A stretch of DNA of 64,000 bases, taken from NCBI GenBank assembly GCA_003260355.1, contig MPSQ01000001.1:434001-498000 (forward strand), given 5' to 3'. This document shows positions 1-9,139 of the stretch, in pieces. The stretch's first letter is position 1. Each line of letters starts with the position of its first letter. The notes below the pieces were generated by a model that did not search any database, was not told the DNA's origin, and worked only from the letters and a program-made list of their open reading frames with translations. The DNA is from SR1 bacterium human oral taxon HOT-345. Lineage in GTDB: Bacteria; Patescibacteriota; Gracilibacteria; Absconditabacterales; Absconditicoccaceae. The position numbers and the translations under genes were made by a program.

Positions 1-435
1 GGAGGAGAGGATGGATTGTCACGCTTTACTCGCAATTGCGATCAAATTGTCTTTCTGAGTGAAGCGGAGTAGAATGAAGAATATAGAGTATGTTATTTTA
101 TGTCCTTTCCGATGATGTCGGAATGCTTCGCTCTTCGAGCTTCGCTATTATTATATTCAGGAAGAGATTTTTTTTGAGCTTTACTAGCGGTTTTGACTCA
201 GGAAGGTAGTTTGCGGAGGGAGGCAGAGGGAGAAATAAAGGAAAATTAAAGGAAATTTGCATTATTTACTTTTAGGACTATACTTGATGGAGTTTGAATT
301 GATTAAAGGATTCTCCGATATTGGTCTCTGTCGATAGGTATTTATCAAATTTTTATTCGTTTGTAGCGTGTCGGCTATGTGTTGTGCTAATTGGTTTCTT
401 AACCTTCCATTTTTCTTTTATTATTTCAGTGTTTC
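1..435. other. Gene-free left edge with REP-like fragments
   Basis: No reading frame in code 25 resembles a protein here. Positions 11-75 and 120-150 contain short GC-richer pieces (TCACGCTTTACTCGCAATTG and GCTTCGCTCTTCGAGCTTCG) of the same type as the REP-like repeats at 19447-19598, and another piece lies at 1740-1770. The right half is the promoter and a 145-base leader for the downstream M16-like gene. Confidence 0.5.
257..284 (+). promoter_or_regulatory. Promoter TTGCAT-N16-TATACT upstream of the first M16-like gene
   Basis: The -35 box TTGCAT (257-262) and -10 box TATACT (279-284) are separated by 16 bases, matching the pattern seen before several other transcripts in this window. The predicted start near 291 would give a 145-base leader before the ATG at 436. 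Confidence 0.6.
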
Positions 436-1365
436 ATGAAAATATATATAAAAACTCCCTTAATTGGAAGAAGAAAGGCGATCCCTCATATGCTTGAGCA
501 TTGTATTGCTAAAAGTCGTTTTTGATCATCTGATTTTTTTACTTTTTCTTATGGTAGTGAGGCACAGAGTTATTCTAATTTTACTCTTTATGAATATGAT
601 AAATGGCTTTCTTTTGATTCTATTTTCAAGTATCTAACAGATCCTATTTCTAAAGAAGCTTTTGAGTATGAATTGCCTATAATTCAAGAAGAGTGTGAAG
701 ATTCAACTTATGATCAAAGAATTTATCAGGAAAGTTTGAGCTTTTTATTAAGTCAAAAGTTTGATTTGAACTCTGCTTCTGGACTTTCTTGGGAAGAGGT
801 ACAAAAATATCATGAAAAATATTATAAACTTGAAAATTTTCTTGTTTGTGATGATTCACTTCCTGATTATAGACTTCTTTTTCAAGGAGAAAAATTGAAA
901 AATTTAAGAAGTTGAGCGGCTTCTCCTTTACAGCTCTTTCCTTTTTCGTTTGAAGAAGATGTGTATTTTATTTATTGAAAGCAATATTGTCTTCAGGAGG
1001 ATTATTGGAAACTCTTTTTTCTTCAAACACTGTTGGAGTGATATATTTTTTTTCAGAAAAGATGGAAATGAAGAGAATATTATCATGGGACTCCTTATTT
1101 TTTTACTTATCAAGAATCAAATTGGTTAGTTGTTCCTGATTATGATTTTAACAACTACTCTCAAGATTTTTTCTTACAGGGAAAGCAATATTTATTGTTA
1201 ATGTTAAAGGCTTGATATTTTTCTACAGTGTTTTTTCTTAATAATTATTTTTATTGAATCCCTGCAACGAGAGGTGAGGTAGTTGCTTTGTGTGAAGCTT
1301 TTTCTTGGAGTGATTTTCAAAAAGAAGTTCTGATACCTCTTAATGAAATGAAGAAAGGAAAATAA
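436..1365 (+). CDS. Short M16 (pitrilysin)-like metallopeptidase homologue
   Basis: The 309-residue product has the inverted zinc motif of M16 peptidases, HMLEH, at residues 18-22, and an EE pair at 85-86. That spacing fits the third zinc ligand of the HxxEH-x(about 75)-E signature. M16 enzymes normally have two to four roughly 220-residue modules; this protein has little more than one, so it could act as a small peptidase or as a non-catalytic partner. Several UGA codons are read as glycine, including after residue 29, and the stop is TAA. A paralogue at 13566-14483 has the same start (PHxLEHC). No signal peptide is evident. The family call rests on the motif and its spacing; the substrate is unknown. 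Confidence 0.6.
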
Positions 1366-1419
1366 GGTCAGTTTTTTCTTTTATTTTCAAACTTTTTTTA
1401 GCTTTTATGCTATTTATCA

Positions 1420-1627
1420 ATGAAAAAAGTTTTGTTTGTCGTTGTGAATGTTGGGTTTGAATGTGATGAGTTTTCGATTCCTTATGAGGCAGTTGAAAAA
1501 TGCGAGTTATGAAGTGAAAACTCCTTCAGGACAAGGAGGTAAGTGTAGAGGTGTTTTTATAAAGTCAATTCAAGATTCTCAAATATTTTGATATGATTTT
1601 TTTAATTTTTTGATGTTTACTGTATAG
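1420..1627 (+). pseudogene. DJ-1/PfpI (GATase1-fold) N-terminal remnant, frameshifted
   Basis: From the ATG at 1420 the frame gives MKKVLFVVVNVGFE..DEFSIPYEAV, the typical first strand and helix of DJ-1/PfpI proteins, but then runs into TAA at 1540. In another frame the match continues from 1499 (NASYEVKTPSGQGGKCRGVF) to TAG at 1625. The two halves fit together only with a one-base slip near the AAAAA run at about 1496-1500. The nucleophile elbow and the rest of the fold are missing. I read it as a decayed gene; a sequencing slip could explain the frame change but not the missing C-terminus. Confidence 0.5.
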
Positions 1628-1681
1628 AAATTTGTGGTGTTTTTTCAGGAGGAAGGAGGCTGTGTGTTATGATTTTATGAA

Positions 1682-1713
1682 AAAATGCCCCTAGAGAAGC
1701 TAAGGGCATTTTA
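1682..1713. terminator. Hairpin terminator between convergent units
   Basis: AAAATGCCC pairs with GGGCATTTT around a 13-base loop, with A- and T-rich flanks on both sides, so it can work in both directions. It separates the plus-strand DJ-1 remnant from the minus-strand genes that follow. Confidence 0.6.
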
Positions 1714-1811
1714 ATTTTGTGTGAGGTTTTTTGTTCTTTTCTCTCACGCTTCGCTAGCATTGCGAATGATTGGCGGGGTTTCCGCTTGGAAAGGTGCAAT
1801 AATTTCGAATT

Positions 1812-2114
1812 TTACAGAGCGTAGTCGTGGGTCTCTTTCAGGGTTTGTCCATTGCTTGTTGTTTCGATGGTTACCCTGATTGTTTTTCCGTCCGGTAAGG
1901 TGTCTCTGGAGGTGGTTCTCCTCCGAACACCCCAGTCTCTGTCTTGTTCGATTTCTTCTTCGGTGCGGATGATCGCTCTTTGTTCTTCGATCTGCCTGCG
2001 CATTTCGTATTGCATCGTCAAGACGCCGCTTATGACCATCCAGATGCCACTTATGACCATCCAGATGCCACTGATCGTAGGAAGCCAGGAATTGTTTTTG
2101 AAGATTGCTTTCAT
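1812..2114 (-). CDS. Small membrane-anchored protein with duplicated WMVISGI segment
   Basis: The 100-residue protein has an N-terminal hydrophobic segment (about residues 10-35), then a charged region rich in E, R and Q that is probably helical, and a polar tail. The membrane segment contains an exact internal duplication (SGIWMVI twice) caused by the 21-base tandem repeat at 2029-2070. It ends in TAA. It lies 15 bases after the gene at 2130-2432, also minus strand and also a membrane protein, so the two are probably co-transcribed. No family was recognised. Confidence 0.55.
   Translation of the reverse strand: MKAIFKNNSWLPTISGIWMVISGIWMVISGVLTMQYEMRRQIEEQRAIIRTEEEIEQDRDWGVRRRTTSRDTLPDGKTIRVTIETTSNGQTLKETHDYAL
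2029..2070. repeat. Two perfect 21-bp tandem repeats inside a membrane-protein gene
   Basis: The unit CTTATGACCATCCAGATGCC+A is repeated back to back (2029-2049 and 2050-2070). Its length is a multiple of three, so it adds seven residues to the transmembrane segment of the minus-strand protein without shifting the frame. Copy number could change by slippage. Confidence 0.8.
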
Positions 2115-2129
2115 GATGCTGAAGTTTTT

Positions 2130-2432
2130 TTACTTGTCTTTAATTTCAGATTTCCAGAGTTTACTCATCATGATTGAGAGTATCCCTGCGGAGGATATAC
2201 ATACTAGGAATGCAGCTAAACTGAACTGCATATCTCTATTCGCAAAGAACTCAGGAATCCTACTCTGCAATTCGAAATTTTCGGTCAGCAGAGCAATGAA
2301 GTTTATTCCAGAGAAGACTGCCAATATTGCTAATATTCCTGCGCATAGATCCAAGAATACTATTAGCATAAATATCCACCTTCGTCGATAAAATTTAGAC
2401 TCCCATGTTTTGTTTGATTTTCTTGTTCCCAT
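2130..2432 (-). CDS. Small two-TM membrane protein
   Basis: The 100-residue product starts with a basic, probably cytoplasmic stretch (MGTRKSNKTWESKFYRRR). Two hydrophobic helices follow (about 20-50 and 68-88), and the lysine-rich tail KLWKSEIKDK suggests both ends are inside. It precedes the small membrane protein at 1812-2114 in the same direction. No family was recognised. Confidence 0.5.
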   Translation of the reverse strand: MGTRKSNKTWESKFYRRRWIFMLIVFLDLCAGILAILAVFSGINFIALLTENFELQSRIPEFFANRDMQFSLAAFLVCISSAGILSIMMSKLWKSEIKDK

Positions 2433-2526
2433 TTTATTCTTCTTTTTTATATTGTTAATTTTTTAATTAGCGGTGTTGACAGTATAGTAATTTGTGATGC
2501 TTTTTCAAGGGGAAGGGTGGTAGACT

Positions 2527-4116
2527 TTAGTAAAGTACTCTATGCAGCTCTTGGAGGTCGGTTATCCCTTCAATAACTTTTAAAATTCCGTCGTGTTGCA
2601 TCGGGATGAAGCCTTGAGATTTTGCTAGAGGGAGGAGGTTTTCTCATTGCATTCCTTGCATGAGTTTTTCTCTCATGATGTCGTTGATTTCGAGGAGTTC
2701 TATGAGAGCAATTCTGCCTTTGTAGCCTGAGTGATTGCAATGTTCACATCCTTTCCCTTTGAGGATTTTTCCTTGATAGTCAGGTAATACGTCTGTTGGG
2801 AGGCGTTCCTGGAGTTCAGTCAGGTTTTTTCTTATTTCTGCGTCTTCTTCTGGTGTCGCATCCTGCCATTCGCTACAAAATGGGCAGACTTTACGAACGA
2901 GCCTCTGTCCAATGAGTAATTGGAGGGCTGGAGTGAGGAGGTAGGGTTCGATTCCCATATTCATGAGTCTTGAGAGAGAGTCGAGCACTGAATTGGTATG
3001 CAAAGTTGTAAAAACTAAGTGTCCTGTAAGAGAAGCATTGATGGCGATTTGAGCGGTTTCTTTGGTTCTGGTTTCTCCAACGAGGATGATGTCCGGGTCT
3101 TGTCTAAGGATGGCTTTTAGTCCGGTTTCGTAGTCGTAGTTTTTGTCGTAGTTGATCTGAGATTGTTGGAGTCCTGCGATTTTGTATTCGATAGGATCCT
3201 CAAGTGTGATGATTTTTTTGGTTCCGTCGTTGAGTTTTTTGAGAATGGCATAGAGTGTTGTGGTCTTTCCTGATCCGGTTGGTCCGGTGATGATGATGAT
3301 TCCGCTGGTTTTGTGAAGGTAGTTTTCTAGGACGCTAAGGTTATCTCCCCTGAAGCCGATTTCTCTAAAATCATCGATACTTTCAGTAGCATCAAGGAAT
3401 CTGATCACGACGCTTTCGGTAATGATTCCTGGCATAAAGCTTACTCTGGCATCGATTTTCTTTAGATTTCCGTCTCTATCTGATGCCTCAAAAGAAAATC
3501 TTCAATCCTGAGGGAGATAATCGATATTCATTTTTACCCCTGACATAAATTTGATTTTCTGCATATATTTCCAAAATTCTTGATGAGAAAATTGGAGGAT
3601 GTGATGAAGGACGCCATCGATTCTTAGTCTTAATACAATTCCGTTTTCTTCGGGCTGGAAGTGTAAATCTGAAGCTCATGCTTGGAAGCTCAGTCTGATG
3701 ATTGAATTGATGAATTGAGTAGGATCTTGGCTTTCTCTCTGTTCAAATTGTTCTTGCATCAAGGCGACTGCTGATTTCCCTTCAGCTTTTGCTTCTTGTT
3801 TGATGAGTTCTGCTCTATGAGCTTCTTGTTCTTCTAAAATTGTATATCGTCCGAGCGCCGTTGAGAAGCCTTCGTTTGTGGTATAGAAGAGTTCATGGTG
3901 ATAGCCCTTTTGTTCGATCTGATTCAGAAGCTGTTTGACTGCCTCTGGGTGGTTATTGGTCGTAAGAAGCTTGAGTGTTCTTTTTTCCCCTTTCCCGAAA
4001 ATAAGGAGCTGCGCCTTTTCTGCGGTAGCTTTGGGAATTATGGTCAAAAGAGAGAAGTCTGGATTGAGCCCTTGGATTTCTTCCTGTTCAAGAATAGTTT
4101 TTATGAGTCCAGCCAT
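2527..4116 (-). CDS. pilB: Type IV pilus / type II secretion assembly ATPase (PilB/GspE family)
   Basis: The 529-residue hexameric secretion ATPase would power pilus extension at the inner face of the membrane. An N-terminal GspE-type domain leads into GASDLHFQP (the family's ASDIHxEP) near 147. The Walker A loop GPTGSGKTT lies at about 278-286, the Asp box and Walker B ILVGETRT follow, the His box is GHLVFTTLHTN, and two CxxC pairs (CPFC and CEHC) form the zinc motif. Three internal UGA codons fall on glycines, one in GASD. The end at 2527 (TAA) lies beyond a UGA at 2644 and gives the expected C-terminal helix. A promoter sits just upstream at 4145-4173. No other pilus genes are in the window. 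In Patescibacteria type IV pili are linked to DNA uptake and host attachment. Confidence 0.9.
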
Positions 4117-4144
4117 TGAATTGCTTGAGAGTAAATCACTATCA

Positions 4145-4173
4145 AGTATAGTCGAAACTCGTTATATTTGCAA
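4145..4173 (-). promoter_or_regulatory. Promoter TTGCAA-N17-TATACT for pilB
   Basis: On the minus strand TTGCAA (4173-4168) and TATACT (4150-4145) are 17 bases apart. They lie between the end of ccdA and the pilB ATG at 4116, so pilB can be transcribed separately from the redox genes upstream. Confidence 0.65.
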
Positions 4174-4185
4174 GAAATTGGAGGT

Positions 4186-4902
4186 TTATTTCATGGTTTT
4201 GATGGTTTGCTGTTCGATTTTGATGAGTGCGGTCGAGAAGGGGAGCTCTAAGAGTTTTGTTTCAAAGTATTTAAAGCCTCCGCTGATGATCATCCCTCCA
4301 GTAATGATGAGAAGAATTCCGATACTCTTTTTGAATCGTCAGTCGGGGTTTGCGTATCCTTTTAGTCTTTTTATAGCTTCTCTTCAAAAGAAGATAATGA
4401 TAAAAAGAATACTTCAGAATCCTAAAACATAGAAGAGAATACTGAGTGTTCCCATAAGAAGATTTTGGGGGAGGATTGTCCCGATGATGAGTGCATAGGT
4501 AGGGGAGCAACTCGCGAATATTGGACCTAGAGATGCTCCAAGTGCTATTTCTGCGAGTGGACCAGTTTTATGCTGTTGAGGTGTTTTGACTGTTTTGGAG
4601 TGAGGGAAGTGAGATTTTATTCGGTCTCGGAGTCCTGGGAAGAGGAGGAAAATTCCATAGATGGTGATAATCCCTCAAGAGAGGTAGTTCCAAATGTCTT
4701 CTGAGAGGTGAATAAAACCTGTTCAGACTTTAAGTAAGAATGTAAAGCTGAAAATACAAATGAGTGCTGATGAAAGGATTAGATAAGATCTTTTTGGATT
4801 CGTTTCTGTCGCTGCTCCTCAAAGTAGCACCGGTAACACTGGTAAAACACAAGGAGCTAGTACAGAAAGCACTCCAGAAAAGAAGGCGAAGAATAAGATC
4901 AT
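4186..4902 (-). CDS. ccdA: CcdA/DsbD-type transmembrane thiol-disulfide transporter
   Basis: The 238-residue membrane protein carries reducing equivalents across the cytoplasmic membrane. It starts with the signature FSGVLSVLAPCVLPVLPVLL, in which the Cys is one half of the intramembrane redox pair. The second half is LGASLGPIFASCSPTYAL at about 135-150. Six hydrophobic helices can be placed. Five UGA codons all read as glycine, for example in PVLLGGAA, and the stop is TAA. The gene begins two bases after the thioredoxin-like gene upstream, so the two probably make a split DsbD-like system. Confidence 0.85.
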
Positions 4903-4904
4903 GA

Positions 4905-5336
4905 TTAGTTTTGTAGTAGTTGATAAATTGTTTCATAGTTCCCAGGGTTTTCTCTATGGGTTTCTTGTAAGTTTTCATTTACTGTTATGAAGGTATCCAT
5001 ATTGTTTATATTGTAGGTTGCTCTTAACTCTTTTGCGTTATCGAAATCAATCAAGAATAAGATGCTGCCAGCTGGGATTCCTTTTGTCGTTAATTCATCT
5101 TGGAGCACTTTACAACTTCCACATCGATTTGCCTTGAAGAGGAGTCAGATTTTATGTTTTTTTGATAGAGCATTTGCCATTTCTTCGGGGCTATAGTCCA
5201 GGATTGTTCAGGTTGTTCATACGGTAGTTTCTGTGCAAGAAGCTGCTGTACAGTTTCCTTGATTCCCTAAAAAGATAAAAGTTCATACTCAAAAAATTAG
5301 GAAAAATCAGAGTCCGAATACTAGTTTTTTTGTCAT
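4905..5336 (-). CDS. Membrane-anchored thioredoxin-fold protein (CGSC active site)
   Basis: An N-terminal hydrophobic segment (about residues 5-22) anchors or exports the protein. A short linker with two cysteines follows, then a compact thioredoxin-like domain with LLFKANRCGSCKVLQ, a CxxC active site. It is followed immediately by ccdA, the usual electron donor to such extracytoplasmic thioredoxins. About six UGA codons are read as Gly. An in-frame ATG four codons upstream (5348) is an alternative start; I chose the one directly before KKLVFGLG. Likely role: reducing or isomerising disulfides in exported proteins, such as the Cys-rich protein at 39051-42236. Confidence 0.75.
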
Positions 5337-5403
5337 AATTTTGTTCATTATAAATAAAAGCGATGTATCTATATATATTGATATATAAAAATCAAGGTTT
5401 TTT

Positions 5404-6174
5404 TTAGTACATTCTGTAGCCATATTTTTTGATCAGGTTTTTTATCTTTTCTGAGAGCTCTATTTCTACTACGCTTCCAATTTGTGCGAGTTTGTTGATG
5501 CTGCTATTGTGTTTGCTCTCTTTGAGGAGGTTTTCTAAGAGTTGAAAATTAAAATTCTTCTTATTCTTTTTGAGTCGTTTTTTGATGAGTTCCTCTCCGT
5601 ATGCTTTTTGAGATGGAAGGGTGTTATAAAGTGTTTCAAGAATCGCGAGTTCTGGAGTTGCAATGTTGAATTTATAGTTTTCGATACTTACTTTTTGGGT
5701 GTTCTTAAAAAAGAAAGGAAACAGATTTTTATTTTTGTTTTTATAGGTTTTTAAAAGAGCTTTCTTTTCAAGAATAATGGTTTCACTTCCCTGTTTTTTG
5801 TTGTTTACAAGCAGTATTTCATCAGGGATACTATAAGAGAGGAGTGAAATTTCTAGAGCTTTTAGTCCTCAGATATATCGCTTTCCATCAATGAAATCAT
5901 TGCAGTGCTTATTGAGAATGCTTCGATAGACTTTGTTTATGAGTTTTTCTTCATCTATTGTATCTTCAGGTTTTTTGACAAGGAAAAGATTTTTTTTGAG
6001 ATTGATGAGATGTCCTCTGAGTTTGAGATAATAGATAATTTTATACATTTTAGGTTCACTATACTCTTCGTCTAGGATATTTTGAAGCTTTGTTTTTATG
6101 ACTTCATTAGTGATGATTTTTCCCTGTAATTTTGACAGGTAATTAACAACAGTGTTGAAAGGATTGTTTTTCAT
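5404..6174 (-). CDS. AbiEi-antitoxin-like transcriptional regulator
   Basis: The 256-residue protein has a basic N-terminal winged-helix-like part (residues 1-75). A mixed region follows with YIGGLKALEISLLSYSIPDE, then a basic segment and the late motif ATPELAILETLYN, a layout recalling AbiEi / type IV antitoxin-like regulators. A UGA at 5869 reads as Gly in YIGGLK, and the stop is TAA. No AbiEii-type nucleotidyltransferase lies next to it, so if the family call is right this would be an orphan regulator. A lineage-specific DNA-binding protein is the alternative. Confidence 0.4.
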
Positions 6175-6300
6175 TTTACCTTTATTATGCCGATAAATAC
6201 AAAATAAAATATATTGATTTTTCTAAAAAAATCAAATCGTTTTTTCTATAAAAATTCTTTTGTTTTTTCTCTTGTATTTCTTGTCGAGAATCATACAACC

Positions 6301-6627
6301 ATGATCGTGATAGTTGATGTGAAATTTTATTTTATGCCTCTTTGATCAATGCAAGGTTTTGAAATGCCACTTCTTACAACTTTAGACTTTAATCAAAAAA
6401 CTGTTTCTGTTGAGGGAATAAAGGCTGTGGTAACTCAAAATTCATCTTCAGATTTTGAAGTTTTGCTTGAAATTAATTCAAATAAGATCCTGATTGCTTT
6501 GCAGGGGGCTTATGATGCTATAGAACAGTTTGAAATCTTGGCAGTGAAGGGGTTTGTAGAGTTGAGTGTTTCTTTTATTAATACTATAAAGAAATTAGTA
6601 GGACATCTTTTGTGTAGATTAGATTAA
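6301..6627 (+). CDS. Hypothetical 108-residue protein
   Basis: The frame opens at ATG 6301 and passes one UGA (Gly, in MPLGSM) before its stop at 6625. The protein is short and mixed alpha/beta, with no signal peptide, no clear membrane helix and a single Cys near the end (LLCRLD). It lies 93 bases upstream of the IscU-like gene in the same direction, so a shared transcript is possible. No family was recognised. Confidence 0.4.
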
Positions 6628-6720
6628 AAATAGAAATTTTTTTCTGCTCTTGGCTTGAAAAGAGAAAGACTTTCTTTATCATTGCTGGGAGCTTTTTTTA
6701 TTTGGAAAGAATTGGTATTT

Positions 6721-7122
6721 ATGTCAGAAACTGAGCTTTTAGTGAAGGAATATTCTAAAAATCCTTTGTGTAATTATGAAATGCAAAATCCTGATGTGAC
6801 TAGACATGAAGGGAATTTTATTTGTGGTGATGATGTTACGGTTTATCTTAAGATTCAGGAGGGGAAAATAGCCGAATTTAGCTATGATGGGAATCCTAGC
6901 ACGGTAAGTCTTGCAGCGGCGAGCTTTCTTTCGGAGTTTCTTATTTGAACTTCGTTGGATGAGGTGTTGAGCTGGAATTATGAAACTTTTGTAGAGAAGG
7001 GATTTGAAGTTTCTCCTAGGAGGAGGAGAGCGGCCGTTATTGCTTTGCTCGGTGTGAGGAATGCGATCCATGCCTATCGTAATGATGGGATAGAGGAAGA
7101 TTTTGATGACCTCATAGATTAG
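6721..7122 (+). CDS. IscU/NifU-N-like protein lacking two of three cluster ligands
   Basis: The 133-residue protein follows the layout of IscU/SufU iron-sulfur scaffolds: FICGDDVTVYLKIQEGKI (compare the family CGD motif), then FSYDGNPSTVSLAAASFLSE (aligning with the GxGCxIxxASSS segment), then FLIGTSLDEVL and a final helix. Only the first of the three ligand cysteines, C35, is kept. The second is replaced within GNPST and the third lies where this protein has RRRR. A UGA supplies the Gly of LIGTSL. It may therefore not assemble clusters as classical IscU does. ATG 6721 was preferred over an upstream TTG because the recognisable domain begins right after it. Confidence 0.55.
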
Positions 7123-7224
7123 GGAAAAGCTCGTAGTTTGCTAAAAATCTCTTGAAAATTGTTGACAATTCTGTAAATTATTTAGACACATGTCTTTTTT
7201 AGTCTTCTCAAATCGTTGAAGCGA

Positions 7225-7620
7225 ATGTGGAAAATCGTAAAAGATATCATCCTTTCTGTGCTTATCAATGCGGGGATCCTGTATTTTGTGAGCAGTAATA
7301 AATTTGGTCTGGTGATTGAGTCGAAAGCTGATATTTTTCAGGTTTTTTTGCTTTTGGGATTGGTATTCTGGATTGTAAACTTTGGAATTAAGAGGATATT
7401 GCATATTATTACCTTTCCGCTAAAGTTTTTGACACTCGGGATTTCTTCAATTGTTATTAATGTAGGAGTTTTCTATTTCTTTCAATGGTTTATTAATGAG
7501 AATTGTAGTCAGTTTGCGAGGGTTCAGCTCCCTAGTGGAGATCTTGGATGGGTAAGGGTTTTGATTCTCTCAGTTATTATCTCAACAGTGTATGCTTTAC
7601 TTAGTAAAATACTAAAATAA
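7225..7620 (+). CDS. Phage holin family 4-like (DUF360-type) four-TM protein
   Basis: The 131-residue integral membrane protein has four hydrophobic helices (about 6-26, 40-58, 65-90 and 110-130). The ITFPLKFLTLGI segment between helices is typical of the widespread mycobacterial-type four-TMS holin superfamily, which occurs in many genomes outside prophages. ATG 7225 is preferred over TTG 7216. Its TAA overlaps the ATG of the next gene (TAATG), so translation is probably coupled. Confidence 0.6.
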   Translation: MWKIVKDIILSVLINAGILYFVSSNKFGLVIESKADIFQVFLLLGLVFWIVNFGIKRILHIITFPLKFLTLGISSIVINVGVFYFFQWFINENCSQFARVQLPSGDLGWVRVLILSVIISTVYALLSKILK

Positions 7621-7880
7621 TGAAAAACGGAATGCGATGGTCTTTGGGGGCGATGCTGCTCTTTTGTGTGCTTGCCTTTATTGGAGTGGTGCAGAATGCA
7701 GGGGCGTCAGCAACCTTTAGTTTTCTGGGGATGCGTTCTCTTTCCTTCTTTAAATTGGGAGGGCTCCTGATGATTTGTAGTATCTTGTGAGGAGTGTTTC
7801 TTGTGCTCTTCATTCAGAATTTATTTTCTGGTATAAAAAGGCCAGAGCTTACTAAGTTTGATTTGGATAAACCCTTATAG
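7620..7880 (+). CDS. Small two-TM membrane protein, translationally coupled
   Basis: The start codon shares one base with the stop of the preceding holin-like gene. The 86-residue product has two hydrophobic helices (about 8-27 and 45-68), the second holding a UGA-encoded glycine (SILGGVFLVLF), and a short charged tail (KRPELTKFDLDKPL). The architecture is like LapA/DUF1049 proteins but the similarity is too weak to name it. It ends in TAG, 24 bases before the next gene. Confidence 0.5.
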
Positions 7881-7904
7881 TTTTTATTTTTGAGGAATTA
7901 ACGG

Positions 7905-8510
7905 ATGAAAAATTATTCAATTACGAGAGAAAAAGCTGCGATTGAGCTTGGAGTTTCTACGAGAACGATTGATAGATATGTGAAAGGTGGAAAACTTTCT
8001 TATAAAAAGGTGGCGAATAAGGTTTTGCTTGCGAGAGATGAGGTAGAAGCGTTAAAAGCTGAATTTTCAACCCTTCATAGTCAGGTAACTAGTGAACTTA
8101 TCCAAGAAGTTAAGCCAAACGTTGCTCCAACGAGTCAGACTTCTCCTGTTGCTCAGCCAGTAGCCGTTAGAGCGGATATTGATCAGGCGATTGAGGAGAA
8201 AATCGATAAATTTTTCTTGATTTTCAAGGAGAAGGACAAGATGATTGAGGAAAAAAATAAGATTATCTTTATGCTTCAGCAGAGGATTGGGGAATTGGAG
8301 ACCAAGATTCAGACGATGATCGCTCTCCCTGATTATAATAGAGAAAAACAAGAAGCTATTATTGAAAAGCAAAAGCTTGAGGAGAGAATCTCCAAACTCA
8401 AAGAAGCTGTAAGAACAGAAAAGGTGAAAAATTTTATTATTATGCTGTTTTCTTTGCTGTTTATCGGGATTGCGATTTTCTTGTTGATGAAATATAAGAT
8501 TATTTCTTAG
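7905..8510 (+). CDS. Helix-turn-helix protein with coiled coil and C-terminal membrane anchor
   Basis: The 201-residue protein begins with an excisionase/MerR-type HTH (SITREKAAIELGVSTRTIDR then YVKGGKL, residues 5-35). A proline/glutamine-rich linker follows, then a long charged coiled coil (about 90-170) and a single C-terminal transmembrane helix (about 173-195). This makes it a membrane-tethered DNA-binding protein. A GAGG ribosome-binding site lies ten bases before the ATG. It follows two small membrane proteins on the same strand and probably shares their transcript. Possible roles are membrane-linked regulation or chromosome positioning; neither can be decided from sequence. Confidence 0.6.
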   Translation: MKNYSITREKAAIELGVSTRTIDRYVKGGKLSYKKVANKVLLARDEVEALKAEFSTLHSQVTSELIQEVKPNVAPTSQTSPVAQPVAVRADIDQAIEEKIDKFFLIFKEKDKMIEEKNKIIFMLQQRIGELETKIQTMIALPDYNREKQEAIIEKQKLEERISKLKEAVRTEKVKNFIIMLFSLLFIGIAIFLLMKYKIIS

Positions 8511-8643
8511 GGCTGAGGTGCTTTTTAGGCATTCTAAGACCCTAGAATCTCTCATGAAGCAAAGGAATTGGATCGCAACCCTCCAAGCATCACCAGTTCT
8601 CCAGGGTTTGAGGACTTTTTGATGCAAGGATTGATGCTGCTGC
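8511..8643. other. Spacer before long repeat copy 1
   Basis: No gene is visible. The stretch has short near-repeats (CAAGCATC, GATGCAAGG) and leads directly into the long repeat starting at 8644. Confidence 0.4.
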
Positions 8644-8966
8644 GGGGTATATGAACTTTTCAATGCAAGCATTGGAAGTTTTTAGGGGTTTATGGACAAA
8701 AAAATGCTAGAACTCAAAGAAATTAGGGGTAAATGATCTTTTTTGTGCTAGAATCGTTGGTTTTTGAGGGTAAATGATCATTTGGTCTTCATTTCCGGTC
8801 GGTTCTTGGACTAAAATGGACATTTCCTATCAATTTCCATCCGTTTTTTAGACACAAACGGACATTTTGTCTCAATTTCGGGGTAGAAATAGACACAAAA
8901 AGTGTTTTTACTCTAAAAAACCGTCGTTTCTGTAGACAGATATAGACATTTTATTGCAATTTCCGA
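8644..8966 (+). repeat. Long dispersed repeat, copy 1 (~320 bp)
   Basis: This stretch recurs at 19641-19962 in the same orientation with only scattered differences. Internally it is built from degenerate units of about 45 bases whose shared core is roughly AATTTCC..GTT..TAGACA..AA.GGACATTTT, plus two GGTAAATGATC boxes at about 8729 and 8769. Neither copy keeps an open frame, so it is not a gene. Possible roles are a recombination substrate, a binding array or a non-autonomous element remnant. Confidence 0.85.
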
Positions 8967-9139
8967 TGGTTCTAGTAGACAAAATAGTGATTGTTCTCTG
9001 AAAACTGATGGAAATCAGGATTTTAGAACTTTTTTCTGGTAATTTTTTGGGATTTTGAGGATTCTTGGGAATCTGATCTTGCATTTTCTGTTGATTTCTG
9101 CATAGTTAGGGCAGTGCTCTTATTCTTGATTATCATCGT

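Noticed and set aside
1852..2391. Long plus-strand frame (179 codons)
   Set aside because: It runs antisense to two small membrane-protein genes with better composition, and the 21-bp repeat explains its repeated residues.
5404..6174. Complete AbiE toxin-antitoxin pair
   Set aside because: Only an AbiEi-like regulator is visible; neither neighbour has a nucleotidyltransferase motif.
7225..7880. Prophage holin/lysis cassette
   Set aside because: The four-TM holin-like family is widespread outside phages and no endolysin, terminase or structural gene is nearby.
8067..8672. Minus-strand frame of about 200 codons
   Set aside because: It is the antisense shadow of the HTH/coiled-coil gene at 7905-8510 and runs into the long repeat.
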